64,000 bases of DNA from NCBI RefSeq assembly GCF_001598695.1, contig NZ_BCZK01000002.1, positions 62,001 to 126,000 on the forward strand, written 5' to 3'. Shown here piece after piece: positions 8,654 to 18,078 of this stretch. Within the stretch, counting starts at the first letter, position 1. Every line of letters starts with the position of its first letter. The stretch comes from Klebsiella oxytoca NBRC 105695. GTDB taxonomy: Bacteria; Pseudomonadota; Gammaproteobacteria; Enterobacterales; Enterobacteriaceae. Under the pieces are notes generated by a model. That model made no database searches and was not told the origin of the DNA. It saw only the letters and a list, made by a program, of their open reading frames with translations. The translations under genes were made by a program, and so were the position numbers.

Positions 8654-9700
8654 ATGGCGAACATTCGTGATGTCGCAAAACACGCTGGCGTTTCCGTGAG
8701 CACCGTATCCAACGTGCTAAACGGTCGTACCGATCAAATGCGGGCTGAAACGCTGACGCGCATCCAGCAGAGCATGCAGACGCTGAACTACTTCCCGAAT
8801 CGCGTGGCGCAGCAGTTGAAGACCGGCCAGGCCAAAATGATTGGCTTGCTGGTTCCCTCCATTGTGAATCCCAGTTTTGCCGCGCTGGCGCGTGAAGTCG
8901 ATCTGGCGGCGAAAGAACGACAGTACCGGGTACTGATTGGCAACACCTATCGGCAAATCGAAGAAGAAGCCGCCTTTCTTGATGATATGTTCTCCCATGG
9001 CGTGCGGGGGATTATCGTCGCCGCTTGCGATATCGAAAAGCCGCATTTTGCCCGCGCGGTAGAGCAGGGCATGGTGATGGTGAACTATGATGGCCGTATG
9101 CCTGTGCGGGCACAGGCGGATAATTTTTCCCTCGACAGCGTCTCAATGGACAACATTGCTGCGGGGCGAATGGCCGCAGAACATCTTATCGCGCAGGGGT
9201 GTCGTCGTCTGGCGTTTGCCACCGTGGCTGGAATGACGCCGAGTCGCGCTCACAAAATAGAAGGGTTTCTTTGCGCGGTGAAAGAGCAGGGGATATATCG
9301 CGATGGGATGATCGTGGAAGGACAGGCGATGGCGGCCTATGGCGACACCGAAATGACCGAACTGGGGCGCGCGCTGGCGTTAAAAATCAGCCAGCAGCCT
9401 ACGCTCCCGGATGGCATCGTAGCGATTAACGATGCGCTCGGCATCGGGCTGATGACCGGCCTGCACCAGGCCGGAATCACGATACCGCAGCAAATTTCCC
9501 TTGTGGGCATCGATAATATCTCCCTTTCCGGGTTGATTTTCCCGGGTCTCACTTCCATCATGCCGCCGCTGAAAACGATGGCAGAGGTGATGGTAGACCG
9601 GTTGATTATGCGCATAGATAACCCGTCTATCCCGCCTGCGGAGTTTTTATTCCCGCCATCGCTGGTTTCCCGGCAATCTGTGCGTAGCCCGGAGGCCTGA
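8654..9700 (+). CDS. LacI/GalR-family regulator of the TRAP/SDR operon
   Basis: A 348-residue protein. The chosen ATG follows AAGGAGA and places the helix-turn-helix IRDVAKHAGVSVSTVSNVLNG at residues 4-24, as in LacI proteins; an upstream ATG at 8597 would add a non-homologous tail. The periplasmic-binding-like ligand domain follows (GLLVPSIVNPSFAALAREV), ending with PPLKTMAEVMVDRLI. It converges on the rbsD-SDR-TRAP operon and shares a 17-bp operator with it. The ligand is probably a sugar acid or polyol. Confidence 0.88.
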   Translation: MANIRDVAKHAGVSVSTVSNVLNGRTDQMRAETLTRIQQSMQTLNYFPNRVAQQLKTGQAKMIGLLVPSIVNPSFAALAREVDLAAKERQYRVLIGNTYRQIEEEAAFLDDMFSHGVRGIIVAACDIEKPHFARAVEQGMVMVNYDGRMPVRAQADNFSLDSVSMDNIAAGRMAAEHLIAQGCRRLAFATVAGMTPSRAHKIEGFLCAVKEQGIYRDGMIVEGQAMAAYGDTEMTELGRALALKISQQPTLPDGIVAINDALGIGLMTGLHQAGITIPQQISLVGIDNISLSGLIFPGLTSIMPPLKTMAEVMVDRLIMRIDNPSIPPAEFLFPPSLVSRQSVRSPEA

Positions 9701-9710
9701 GCCCGGAGCG

Positions 9711-9739
9711 GCAGAGAAGAACAGGCTGTTCTTCTCTGC
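9711..9739. terminator. Bidirectional terminator hairpin
   Basis: GCAGAGAAGAACAG and CTGTTCTTCTCTGC are perfect complements separated by one base, so a stem of about 12 bp with a small loop can form. It sits between the convergent LacI regulator and the RbsD-like gene. ATTTC follows on the plus strand. Confidence 0.65.
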
Positions 9740-9742
9740 ATT

Positions 9743-10162
9743 TCATACCAGCGTTGGGGCCACGGTCAGAAGAATGTTGGCGAAACGGCGCGTTTCACCA
9801 GAAGCGATGACCAGCATGGTGTCCGGCGATTTCGCCTGTAAATAAAATGCATTACGCTCAACATGTTCAAATTCGATGGTTTCTGCCAGCAGGCTACGAT
9901 ACTCACGCTCAATCGTGTTATCGAATTCCGCCGGGCTACTCATCAACGTTGCTTTTTCAACATTTATATACCGGAGAATTTTCTCGAGTATAATTACGCT
10001 ACCGATCAGCCCCGGTGAAAAATTAAGCCAGATAATACGTGCCTGCGTTGAAGTATTGGTTAAAAAAGAGTAATTAGCGTCGGTGATTAAAATTTTCGCC
10101 TTATGCCCGCATTGCGCCAGCGCCTGTAATAAATCAGGATGAATAATCTCTGCGTTGATCAT
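9743..10162 (-). CDS. RbsD/FucU-family sugar mutarotase
   Basis: A 139-residue protein of RbsD/FucU size. It has the family N-terminus with PDLLQALAQCGHKAKILITDAN, where His20 aligns with the catalytic histidine, and the C-terminal FANILLTVAPTLV. Family members interconvert anomers of ribose, fucose and related sugars in the cytoplasm. It is last in the TRAP-SDR operon, 47 bp after the SDR gene, so it probably presents the right anomer of the imported sugar to the dehydrogenase. The substrate is unknown. Confidence 0.8.
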   Translation of the reverse strand: MINAEIIHPDLLQALAQCGHKAKILITDANYSFLTNTSTQARIIWLNFSPGLIGSVIILEKILRYINVEKATLMSSPAEFDNTIEREYRSLLAETIEFEHVERNAFYLQAKSPDTMLVIASGETRRFANILLTVAPTLV

Positions 10163-10209
10163 ATAGCCTACCTTTTAAAAGCTGGCGGGCATAAATACCC
10201 GCCACGTTT

Positions 10210-10974
10210 TTATGCCCGATAAACTCCACCATTAATATCGATGGTCGCTCCGGAAACAAAACCGTCATATTCGGATGCGAGGAAGCAAATAACCCTTGCT
10301 ACATCTTCCGCGGTGCCCGCTCTGCCTAAAGGAATCTCCTGAATTGTCCGATCGGCAGAGGCCTGGGTTGTATGCTGGTTATGAAAACGCGTCCCCAGAA
10401 TCAGCCCCGGGGCAACGGCATTAACGCGGATGCCGTGTTCGCCCAATTCCGCAGCCAACGAGCGCGTCCAGGTCAGTACGGCTCCCTTGGTGGTGGAATA
10501 GACCAGAGATCCAGCATGCCCGCCAGAACGTCCGGCTAAAGAAGCCAGGTTAACGATACTTGCGCCTTCGGAGGCCGCTTTCAGCCAGGGGAGCGCCTGT
10601 TGGGTGACGTTCATCATCGTGGTCATATTGACGTCGATGACCGTGCGCCAGAAATGCGCGTCAATCTCTCCCAGCCATTTGCGGGCAATAATACCGCCGA
10701 CGTTATTGACCAGAATATCAATGCCGCCCAAAAATTCTGCCGCCTCCGCCACGCAGCGTGCGGCATCGTCCTCATTGGTTAAATCAGCGAAACCGCAGGC
10801 CGCGCGAGCTCCCCGCTGTTCGGCAAATGCAAGTAATTCCCTGGGGCCTTCCTCGCCGCTGAAATAATGTATATAAATATCACATCCGGCCTCGATAAGT
10901 TTTTTCGCGCTTTCTTTACCAATACCTTGTTCTGCGCCGGTAATAAACGCTTTTTTACCCGTTAATAATCCCAT
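10210..10974 (-). CDS. Short-chain dehydrogenase/reductase
   Basis: A 254-residue classical SDR. The cofactor motif TGAEQGIG lies near residues 12-19, NNVGG is the structural NAG-like motif, and the catalytic YSTTK follows a serine in the LVNLAS region. The C-terminus VSGATIDINGG is typical of the FabG-like branch. It oxidises or reduces a small hydroxyl compound with NAD(P)H. It is encoded between the TRAP permease and the RbsD-like mutarotase and has an AGGAG ribosome-binding site, so it probably acts on the imported substrate. Confidence 0.85.
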   Translation of the reverse strand: MGLLTGKKAFITGAEQGIGKESAKKLIEAGCDIYIHYFSGEEGPRELLAFAEQRGARAACGFADLTNEDDAARCVAEAAEFLGGIDILVNNVGGIIARKWLGEIDAHFWRTVIDVNMTTMMNVTQQALPWLKAASEGASIVNLASLAGRSGGHAGSLVYSTTKGAVLTWTRSLAAELGEHGIRVNAVAPGLILGTRFHNQHTTQASADRTIQEIPLGRAGTAEDVARVICFLASEYDGFVSGATIDINGGVYRA

Positions 10975-11092
10975 CGTATACTCCTGTTATTCAGTGTGAA
11001 ACGGCGCCAGCTTATTATCTGGCACAGTGTTAGCGTTTTCTTCGCGTGGTTATCCCTGCCTGCTGAACGTGGCAAATAGCAGGGTTTAATAA

Positions 11093-12967
11093 CTAATAGC
11101 CGGCGAGTCCTGGCAACCAGGTGGTTAAAGGGGGAGCCATGGCGACAATAATGATGCCGACAAAAACCACCGCCAGATATTTCGCCATGGGTTTAATCAC
11201 GTGCTTCATCTCTACGCCGCAAATAGCGCAGGTGGTATATAATCCCAGACCGATCGGGGGGGAAAACAGGCCAAAACCCATCGCCATGATCATCACGATG
11301 CCAAAGTGCAAGGGATTAAAGCCAAGCTGAATGGCAATAGGCACCAGGATAGGAGCGAAAATAATCAGCGCAGGCGCGCCTTCGAGAACCGCGCCAAAGA
11401 TTATCAAAATCACGATGGTTAATATCAGGAACAGCCAGGCACCTTGCTCCATACCAATTCCGACCAGCAATTCAGCGATCTGCTGGGGGATCATTTGTAT
11501 CGTCAGGGCATAGGACAAGCTGGTCGCGCAGGCCACGATGAACAGCAAAACACCCGACATCGCCGCAATATCCACGAACATTTTTATCGTCGCTTTCAGC
11601 GTCAGCTCACGAAACGCCAGTCGGCCCACCACAATGGCGTAGATGACGGCAAAAGCTGAAATTTCCGTTGATGTGGCAATCCCCATCATCACTCCACGGC
11701 CAATCATGAAGATCATAACCAGACCGACGGCGGCGCCAAGATAAAGCTGGGTTCGCGGGCGCAATTCCGGGTACGCTTCGCTGACGTTGATTTTCCCGCC
11801 GAAGCGGTTGGCGGCCACCATTAACAGCACCAACAGGCAGGCTGCCGGCACCAGACCGGCGATAAACAGCGCGCCGATAGAGATATTGGCGACGAACCCC
11901 ATCACAATCAGGTTCACGCAGGGTGGAATGGTTTCTGCCATTACCGCAGATGCGGCAAAGACCCCGGCGGCCTCTTCGCCGTCTTGTTTCGCCCGGCGCA
12001 CCGCAGGCATTAACACGCCGCCTACTGCCGCCACATCCGCCAGCTTTGAACCCGAGATGCCGGAAAAGAAGGCCATCGACAGTACGGTTGTCATATTCAG
12101 GCCGCCGCGAAATCGTCCCATGCCACGCACAATAAGCTCCACCAGACGCGTTGACATGCCGTTGATTTCCATCGCCGCACCGGCAAGTAAGAAGAAGGGA
12201 ATTGCCAGCAGGACAAAGTGATCAACCCCAGCCGCGACCTGTTGAGAAAAGAAAACAAACGGCAGGGAAGGGTCGCAGATAAAAAATACCATTGCCGACA
12301 TGCCGAGCGTGAAGGCAATGGGCACGCCGGCGAGGATGCCCATGACAAAGCAAATCAGCATGAGTCCGGCAGCCGCGCTGGCCGGATCGGCCATCAGCGA
12401 GAGTTTCAGATAACCCAGTGCCGCTAGCGCCAGGATCCCCGCACCGCTGAGCAGAACGATCTTTGCTCGTTCGCGTAGGGCATGTTCCAGCGCAGCCACC
12501 ATCATCACCACGGAGCCGATCAGGACCGGGATCACATAGATGGTTTGCGGTAGGCCCGTTTCGGTGGTTTGTAGCCGCGCAGCCTGGACGAGATCGTAGC
12601 TGGAGATGACCAGGCCGACGGAGACCAGGAACAGGATCCAGCGACTGGCATGCACGACATACGGTCTAATGGCATCAGGTAGAAAGCGCAGGAAAAGATC
12701 GACGCCAATATGTCCTCCTCTGCCCGTTGAGGTAGCGACACCAAAAAAGACCAGCGCTATCATCAGCGCGCGCGCCACCTCTTCTGCCCAATGAATGGGC
12801 GAATGCAGCGCGTAACGCCAGATAACGGAAGCAAATACCACCAGGACGTTGATAAATAACACCAGCGCTCCGGCCCAGGAGGTGAAGCAGGTTAAGCATT
12901 TGCTTAGCTGCCCCAACAGCGTCAACAAAGTATTTTCATCCTTTTTTTTCATAGAGATATCAGCCAT
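11093..12967 (-). CDS. TRAP transporter fused small/large permease (DctQM)
   Basis: A 624-residue membrane protein. The first ~170 residues look like the DctQ four-helix subunit (SVIWRYALHSPIHWAEEVAR). The rest is the DctM large subunit, with GVPIAFTLGMSA, FFLLAGAAMEINGMSTRLV and GLFSPPIGLGL. It carries a Na+-coupled solute from its periplasmic partner across the inner membrane. Fused DctQM proteins are a known variant. Its partner DctP gene is 71 bp upstream; GAGGAG precedes the start. The substrate is probably a sugar acid or related carboxylate. Confidence 0.92.
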   Translation of the reverse strand: MADISMKKKDENTLLTLLGQLSKCLTCFTSWAGALVLFINVLVVFASVIWRYALHSPIHWAEEVARALMIALVFFGVATSTGRGGHIGVDLFLRFLPDAIRPYVVHASRWILFLVSVGLVISSYDLVQAARLQTTETGLPQTIYVIPVLIGSVVMMVAALEHALRERAKIVLLSGAGILALAALGYLKLSLMADPASAAAGLMLICFVMGILAGVPIAFTLGMSAMVFFICDPSLPFVFFSQQVAAGVDHFVLLAIPFFLLAGAAMEINGMSTRLVELIVRGMGRFRGGLNMTTVLSMAFFSGISGSKLADVAAVGGVLMPAVRRAKQDGEEAAGVFAASAVMAETIPPCVNLIVMGFVANISIGALFIAGLVPAACLLVLLMVAANRFGGKINVSEAYPELRPRTQLYLGAAVGLVMIFMIGRGVMMGIATSTEISAFAVIYAIVVGRLAFRELTLKATIKMFVDIAAMSGVLLFIVACATSLSYALTIQMIPQQIAELLVGIGMEQGAWLFLILTIVILIIFGAVLEGAPALIIFAPILVPIAIQLGFNPLHFGIVMIMAMGFGLFSPPIGLGLYTTCAICGVEMKHVIKPMAKYLAVVFVGIIIVAMAPPLTTWLPGLAGY

Positions 12968-13038
12968 GATGAACTCCTCACAGGGTTTATAGCTTTATCG
13001 TCAGCCTGGTTGAACCGCGTGGGCCGACGCTCTCCGGC

Positions 13039-14082
13039 TTAGGGTTTAGCGCTCGACGCCGTAGCGCTGAACTCATCCATCATCGGTTTTAAATCAGGAT
13101 ATTTATCAAGGAAGGTTTTCCACACGGGCTGTACGGCCTGCGCAAAGTAAGCGCGATCGGTTTCCCGAAAGGTCACTCCTTTAGCCTCGAGGTTTTTAAT
13201 TGCCTCAAGCTCTTTTTGACTGGCCTGCTGACGTTCGTACTCGGTGGCTTCTTTTGCCGCGGCCAGTACGTCTGCGCGTAAGGGTTGCGGAATTTGCTCG
13301 AAGCTTTTCTTGTTCATGGCAATCATCAGCGGGTTATAGCTGTGGCGAGTCAGCGTACCGTTTTTGATAATTTCATAGTATTTGCTGGCGTAGATGGTTG
13401 GGGCATCGTGTTCCACTCCGTCGATAACGCCCATTTGCAGGCTGGAATAGACTTCCCCGCCCGGCATAGGAATGGCAACGGCACCCATGTGATTTAGCGT
13501 GGCGATAAAGTTGGGAACCGGCAGCACGCGGATTTTCAGATTTTTTAAATCCGCCGGTTTTTCAATCGTCTTTTTGGTATACACGTTACGTGCGCCGAGG
13601 TTATAGCCATAGCCCAGTACCATAACGTTTGCTTTATCCATCATCAGGCTGGAAAGCTTTTCGCCGACTTTGCCATCCAGCGCTTTTCCCACCTGATCGT
13701 AATCTTTGAACAGATACCCCAAATCCAGTACGCCAATTTCGGGTACCAGCGTCGCCCAGATTGAAGTGCCTGAAATCATCATGTTAATGGCGCCGATACG
13801 CACCTGCTGAGTAGCATCAGCCTCTTTTCCGAGCATCGCGTTTGCGAAGTAATTGAGCTTGATCTGGCCTTTTAACTTCTCGTTTTTATTGATATTTTCC
13901 TGGAAACGATTGAACCAAATATAGTGGGCGGAGGAATCATCAGCCGGCAAAGAAGAGTACACACGAAAATTGATGGCGGCCTGTGCTGAAGCGGTCAGTA
14001 CACTACCTGCTATGAGCGCGGTACCGAGGCAAGCGAGTGCCAGAAAGCGCCTGGCGGAACGAAACGGTTTTGTTTTCATCAT
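13039..14082 (-). CDS. TRAP transporter periplasmic binding protein (DctP)
   Basis: A 347-residue DctP-family protein. The start ATG at 14082 (MMKTKP) has GAAGGA 5 nt upstream. A signal peptide with hydrophobic core LALACLGTALIAGSVL ends near ASAQA. The mature part carries PGGEVYSSLQMGVIDGVEHDAP, a hallmark of the DctP ligand-binding fold, and the conserved RVLPVPNF arginine region that contacts a carboxylate. It is first in the operon with DctQM, SDR and RbsD-like genes, and operators of the LacI regulator lie about 100 bp upstream. Confidence 0.92.
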   Translation of the reverse strand: MMKTKPFRSARRFLALACLGTALIAGSVLTASAQAAINFRVYSSLPADDSSAHYIWFNRFQENINKNEKLKGQIKLNYFANAMLGKEADATQQVRIGAINMMISGTSIWATLVPEIGVLDLGYLFKDYDQVGKALDGKVGEKLSSLMMDKANVMVLGYGYNLGARNVYTKKTIEKPADLKNLKIRVLPVPNFIATLNHMGAVAIPMPGGEVYSSLQMGVIDGVEHDAPTIYASKYYEIIKNGTLTRHSYNPLMIAMNKKSFEQIPQPLRADVLAAAKEATEYERQQASQKELEAIKNLEAKGVTFRETDRAYFAQAVQPVWKTFLDKYPDLKPMMDEFSATASSAKP

Positions 14083-14178
14083 GATAATCCTTCTCACAGT
14101 GTAGGGGTCGCGATAAGGTTCTCTGGCATGGCTGAGTCAGCCAGTAGGGTTAACGAAAAATGGTTGTTTTCTTTTTCT

Positions 14179-14202
14179 GTAACGTTTTAGTGTAACGTTA
14201 CA
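14179..14202. promoter_or_regulatory. Tandem LacI-type operators before the TRAP operon
   Basis: A perfect TGTAACGTTACA palindrome (14191-14202) is preceded by an incomplete TGTAACGTT copy at 14179-14187. Read on the other strand, 14202-14186 gives TGTAACGTTACACTAAA, identical over 17 bp to the site at 8553-8569. The site is about 100 bp upstream of dctP. This is strong evidence that one regulator controls both promoters. Confidence 0.7.
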
Positions 14203-14778
14203 GACGCTATCTGACTCATTCTGCAAATGCAAGATGCTTGCTTTATCATTGGGAGTGATATGTGAATTTTGTGGCGGGTATCGCTAATTTTTTGGGGCGT
14301 GTTACAAAATGGAAACGAGGCTTTCGCTGTTTAGTCACTGTTTAGTTGAGCTGGCCTGCTATAGATATGCACGGGTCGACGGCAGCACCTGACAAGCAGT
14401 CGATGCGCAGCGCCGCGCGAGAAGCCTTTGCCTGATCTATCCTTCCATGCTTTGTAAGATATCCACTTGATTATGTGGGAAAATTATTCTGATTCGTAAA
14501 ACAACCTAATTTCTCGCTGCTATCCTATGAGATTTAAAAAGTCAGGAAGACGTTTAACTTCGTCCTTCGATATTCAGTAGAAATCTGATCGTCTGGCTCA
14601 ATTTGCATCCAGAGAAAAAGGAGTGCGATGATTTCTCATCTCACTCCGTATTTATTTGGCCATCCCGTCGGACCGGGACCCAATACCTGGCGCTTAAACT
14701 TGATAAAGTAAGCCCATATTTTGGATGTTCACCATCGTCGCTCATTCTGATTAGACCTGACGGTAGCGGTCCGTTTTA
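14203..14778. other. Long intergenic region without a supported gene
   Basis: This stretch lies between the dctP promoter and the 3' end of the porin gene. It includes AT-rich sequence and a 65-codon plus-strand frame (14603-14800) that overlaps the porin end and lacks any recognisable feature. I see no tRNA, clear terminator or repeat. Confidence 0.4.
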
Positions 14779-16119
14779 TCAGAATTTGATGGTTACCTGA
14801 TTGCCGAGCACCCAGGCGTTTTTAATCTCTTCGCTTCCTCCCGGATGAACGAGCAGCTGCAGGTTAGGGCGGACGCTCAGCCATGGCGTCGCGCGAAAGC
14901 TATAATGCAGCTCTGCGGCATACTCGGCTCTGCGAACCGGGACATACAGGGGGTTATCATAATCATCTATCCCCCGCATCTGGTTCAGGAGCTGCGCCCG
15001 ACGGGCGACCCTGTCGTTGGCGTGCATTTTACTGACGCCGAAGCTGATAAAGTCCTGCGGACGGCTGGCGAAAGGGCCTTTATAAATAGCCCCCGCCTGG
15101 ATCTGATAATCCATGGTCGCCGTCTTTTTATCATTTATTGCCAGATGGCCGAAAAGGCTCAGGCCATTTTGGCGCTGGCTGCTCGAGGGGGTTATCTGCT
15201 GGCCAATATAGAGATAACCTCCGTAACGCCCTCCGTGTCGCCGGGCGGCCTGCTGCGTGAGGACATAGGGATCGCCATTGTCGTCATCCAGCACATCATT
15301 GGCGTCCGCCGTGTTATACCATCCGCCGAGTTTCCAGCTTCCGGGGAGTTTTGCCGCGCCGAGAGTAGGTCGATATCCCAGTTCAAAAAGGTACATGTAC
15401 CCCAGATGCCCGGTACCATCCAGCTGGAAGCTTCCGTGGCGGGTGGCGTAGGCAGGGTTGTACTGAAACGCGCCGGCCTGGACGTAAAGCGCCGGGGCAG
15501 GGCTGTATTTAATACGGCCGCCCCACTGGCCTATGGGGGTGTTATACCAGACGCCGCTGCCGTGGCCGGCTAAAGAGCCGCACAGCGACAGGTTTTGAAA
15601 AAAGCAGCCGTTGTTATCAAAATCCTCTCCCGGCGGCATCAGGCCCACCTTGAGATCCAGCTTTTTATCCCACCCGGTTTTTTTGAACCAAAACTGCGTC
15701 GCGTGCCATGTTTGCCCCCGACCGTAGTTGCTCTGAACGCCGGAGCCTATTACCGGCGCACGCGGATCCTGCAGGCGATCCTGAGTCAGGTCTCGCCCGT
15801 TACGATTATTCACCGAGGCTTTAAATTCACCGTCCTGAATACCAAAAACCTTTTCCAGGTCCATATCTATGCCGAGAATATACTGGTCGCTATAGCGCAG
15901 AGTTTTATCGCGATCGTAACCGCCGGACATATTTGTGGCCGTCATTGCGCTATATTCCAGCGTAAAATCATAACCATGACGGCGCAGATCCGTACGCACG
16001 CCTCCCCACTCTCCGGTCATATTTTTTGCCGTGGGAGAAAAAAGCGTCTCGTTGGCCAGCGCCAGAAAAGGATGTAGTAAAGCCAGCAGCATCGTGCCGC
16101 TGTGGATGAGTTTATTCAT
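14779..16119 (-). CDS. OprB-family carbohydrate porin
   Basis: A 446-residue outer-membrane protein. The ATG at 16119 gives a signal peptide (GTMLLALLHPFLALA) cut before NETLF; a GTG 9 bp upstream is possible. The family block GEWGGVRTDLRRHGYDFTLEY near the mature N-terminus, many alternating aromatic beta-strands and the terminal phenylalanine (QVTIKF) indicate OprB-type barrels, which pass sugars and small acids. It follows an MFS carrier gene by 114 bp on the same strand, which suggests an outer- plus inner-membrane uptake route. Confidence 0.9.
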   Translation of the reverse strand: MNKLIHSGTMLLALLHPFLALANETLFSPTAKNMTGEWGGVRTDLRRHGYDFTLEYSAMTATNMSGGYDRDKTLRYSDQYILGIDMDLEKVFGIQDGEFKASVNNRNGRDLTQDRLQDPRAPVIGSGVQSNYGRGQTWHATQFWFKKTGWDKKLDLKVGLMPPGEDFDNNGCFFQNLSLCGSLAGHGSGVWYNTPIGQWGGRIKYSPAPALYVQAGAFQYNPAYATRHGSFQLDGTGHLGYMYLFELGYRPTLGAAKLPGSWKLGGWYNTADANDVLDDDNGDPYVLTQQAARRHGGRYGGYLYIGQQITPSSSQRQNGLSLFGHLAINDKKTATMDYQIQAGAIYKGPFASRPQDFISFGVSKMHANDRVARRAQLLNQMRGIDDYDNPLYVPVRRAEYAAELHYSFRATPWLSVRPNLQLLVHPGGSEEIKNAWVLGNQVTIKF

Positions 16120-16242
16120 GTTTTTCACCGCCCGTTGATGAGCCAGGTCTATGAATGATCCCGGGTCAGGCGCAGCTGAATCAGCCGACTACGCCGACCT
16201 TCTGTCAGAAGCGGCTCCGTGCTTCCCGGAGCCACCGATCGT

Positions 16243-17640
16243 CTATGGCGACAGCTCTTCTAACGATTTCCCTTTGGTTTCAATGGCAAAAAGCCAGGTA
16301 ATTAAACCGCCAATCAGCGCAATGACCGCGAAAGTGATAAACACAAAGCGGATCCCGAAGCCGCTGACGATAAAACCGACCATCAGTGGGCCTATGGAAG
16401 ACCCCGCCCGGAGCCATGCGCTGGAATAGGCGGTGCCGATAGCGCGCAGTCGGGTGGGATAAAGCTCAGCCGCGTACAGATAAAGCGAAAAGGCGATGGT
16501 TTGCAGAATGGCGTAGGTGAGGCTGCCCAGAATCAGAATTTCAACGGCGGATTTTGCCCCCAGAACAGAAAGCGCAATCAGCGGAACGACGGCCAGGAGA
16601 AAGGCCCATGTGTACCAGCGCTTGCGGCCAACACGGTCGATCATCAAGGCGCAGATCACCGAAGCCACGACGCCGCAGGAGGAGGTGATCCAGCCGTAGG
16701 CCAGGCTGGTGTCGAGGGAGAGGTTAAACCAGGTTTTGTACAGGGTAGGGAACCAGGTGATCATCCCATTGTTGACGCTATATACGGTCAGCCACAGCCC
16801 CCACAGCATAAAGGTTCGGGATTTGTAGATACCGCCGAAGAGGGCTTTTACTCCTTCCGGAGCCGCTTTGTGCACCGTCGGGGCTTTTATTTCCGGTTCG
16901 GGCAATGACATCCCGCGCCTGATAACCTCAGATTCCAGCGTTGATACGACGTTCTCCGCTTCTTTCAGTCGGCCTTTTGCGGTCAACCAGCGCGGTGATT
17001 CCGGCATCAGCCAGCGCAGGGGAACGGTCAGCGCAGAAGGCACCAGACCGATTAAAAACATGACTTTCCATCCATAGATGGGCACCAGAAAATACCCCAC
17101 CAACCCGGCAAACATCATGCCGATGGGGAAAATTACCTCATACAACAAAAAGAAACGCCCGCGCTTTTTGGCGCCGACAAATTCATTGATATAGGCGCTG
17201 GCCACGGGAACCTCGGCGCCGATGCCCACGCCCTGTAAAAAGCGAATGATAAGAATTGACCAGCCGTTCCAGGCAAAAAGGCAGGCGGCATCCATCAGCA
17301 CGAACATGATAATGGTGATACGTAAAACGCCGATACGGCCTATTTTTTCCGCCAGTGAGCCAAAAAAAAGTGCGCCGCACAGCTGTCCCACATAGCTGGC
17401 CGCAATAATAAGACCGACAAATGTCGGCGTAAGACCCCATTCCTGAGTAAGCTGGGGGAGAGCAAATGCGATTGCAATAATGGTATAAGCATCAAAAAAC
17501 GTCGATAAGCCGACGATAACGCGGATCGCTTTCAGCCGTCGGGTGATGGGGAGGCGTTCCAGCCTTGCCAGCAGCGCATCTGGCGTGGACGCCGTTCCGC
17601 TGGCAACGGCGTAATCTGAAGCAATGGCCTGAGTTGACAT
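16243..17640 (-). CDS. MFS transporter (sugar/aromatic-acid type)
   Basis: A 465-residue MFS protein with about twelve membrane segments. The loop GSLAEKIGRIGVLR and the repeat-like DRVGRKRWY in the second half are the two MFS signature positions, and WLMPESPRWL is typical of the sugar-porter / metabolite-H+ symporter branch. A hydrophilic N-terminal ~35 residues precedes segment 1. It is transcribed away from the LacI regulator gene at 18079, with a candidate operator between them, and is followed by the OprB porin gene. The substrate is unknown, probably a sugar acid. Confidence 0.87.
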   Translation of the reverse strand: MSTQAIASDYAVASGTASTPDALLARLERLPITRRLKAIRVIVGLSTFFDAYTIIAIAFALPQLTQEWGLTPTFVGLIIAASYVGQLCGALFFGSLAEKIGRIGVLRITIIMFVLMDAACLFAWNGWSILIIRFLQGVGIGAEVPVASAYINEFVGAKKRGRFFLLYEVIFPIGMMFAGLVGYFLVPIYGWKVMFLIGLVPSALTVPLRWLMPESPRWLTAKGRLKEAENVVSTLESEVIRRGMSLPEPEIKAPTVHKAAPEGVKALFGGIYKSRTFMLWGLWLTVYSVNNGMITWFPTLYKTWFNLSLDTSLAYGWITSSCGVVASVICALMIDRVGRKRWYTWAFLLAVVPLIALSVLGAKSAVEILILGSLTYAILQTIAFSLYLYAAELYPTRLRAIGTAYSSAWLRAGSSIGPLMVGFIVSGFGIRFVFITFAVIALIGGLITWLFAIETKGKSLEELSP

Positions 17641-17766
17641 AGTATTACCCTGTTAAACGTTGTCTGGGGCATACACGTAAGGTTCTGAATAACCACAGGG
17701 CAACGAACCCTTATTCATAGACGTGCTGCATATAATGCTGTCTGAATTGGTTTGTGATAACGTTAC

Positions 17767-17785
17767 TGCAATCGATTTCACTTGC
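17767..17785. promoter_or_regulatory. Candidate LacI-type operator between MFS and regulator genes
   Basis: TGCAATCGATTTCACTTGC contains an imperfect TGCAA/TTTCA palindrome around CGAT. The 13-bp CGATTTCACTTGC is repeated exactly at 19295-19307, before the DapA-like gene. The site lies in the divergent promoter region (17641-18078), which holds no other feature I can support. Confidence 0.5.
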
Positions 17786-18078
17786 AGCTAATCCTTTGCT
17801 GGATTTGTCGCTAAGTCAATTGCGCCAGTTGTATAAATGTCGAACAGTTCACAATCTGAAAAAACTTACGCGTAAAAAGGCCAGGCGGCGAACGTCGAGT
17901 AAAGTGAACAAGCTGAGTGAATTAACCACCGGGGGAGCGGCCCCTGGCAAAGTGAAGCACCATTCCTTTTGTCCGGGCGAGGTTTGACGTAAGATCCTTT
18001 AATCTCTCGGTTTGCATGATGGTATCCCTTGAACGGGCAACACGGATATTTACCCGCTTTGATGAGTTGGAGCAGCAG

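Noticed and set aside
14603-14800. 65-codon plus-strand frame overlapping the porin 3' end
   Set aside because: No recognisable family; overlap with the end of the opposite-strand porin and position in a long noncoding gap make it doubtful despite AAAAAGGAG near its start.
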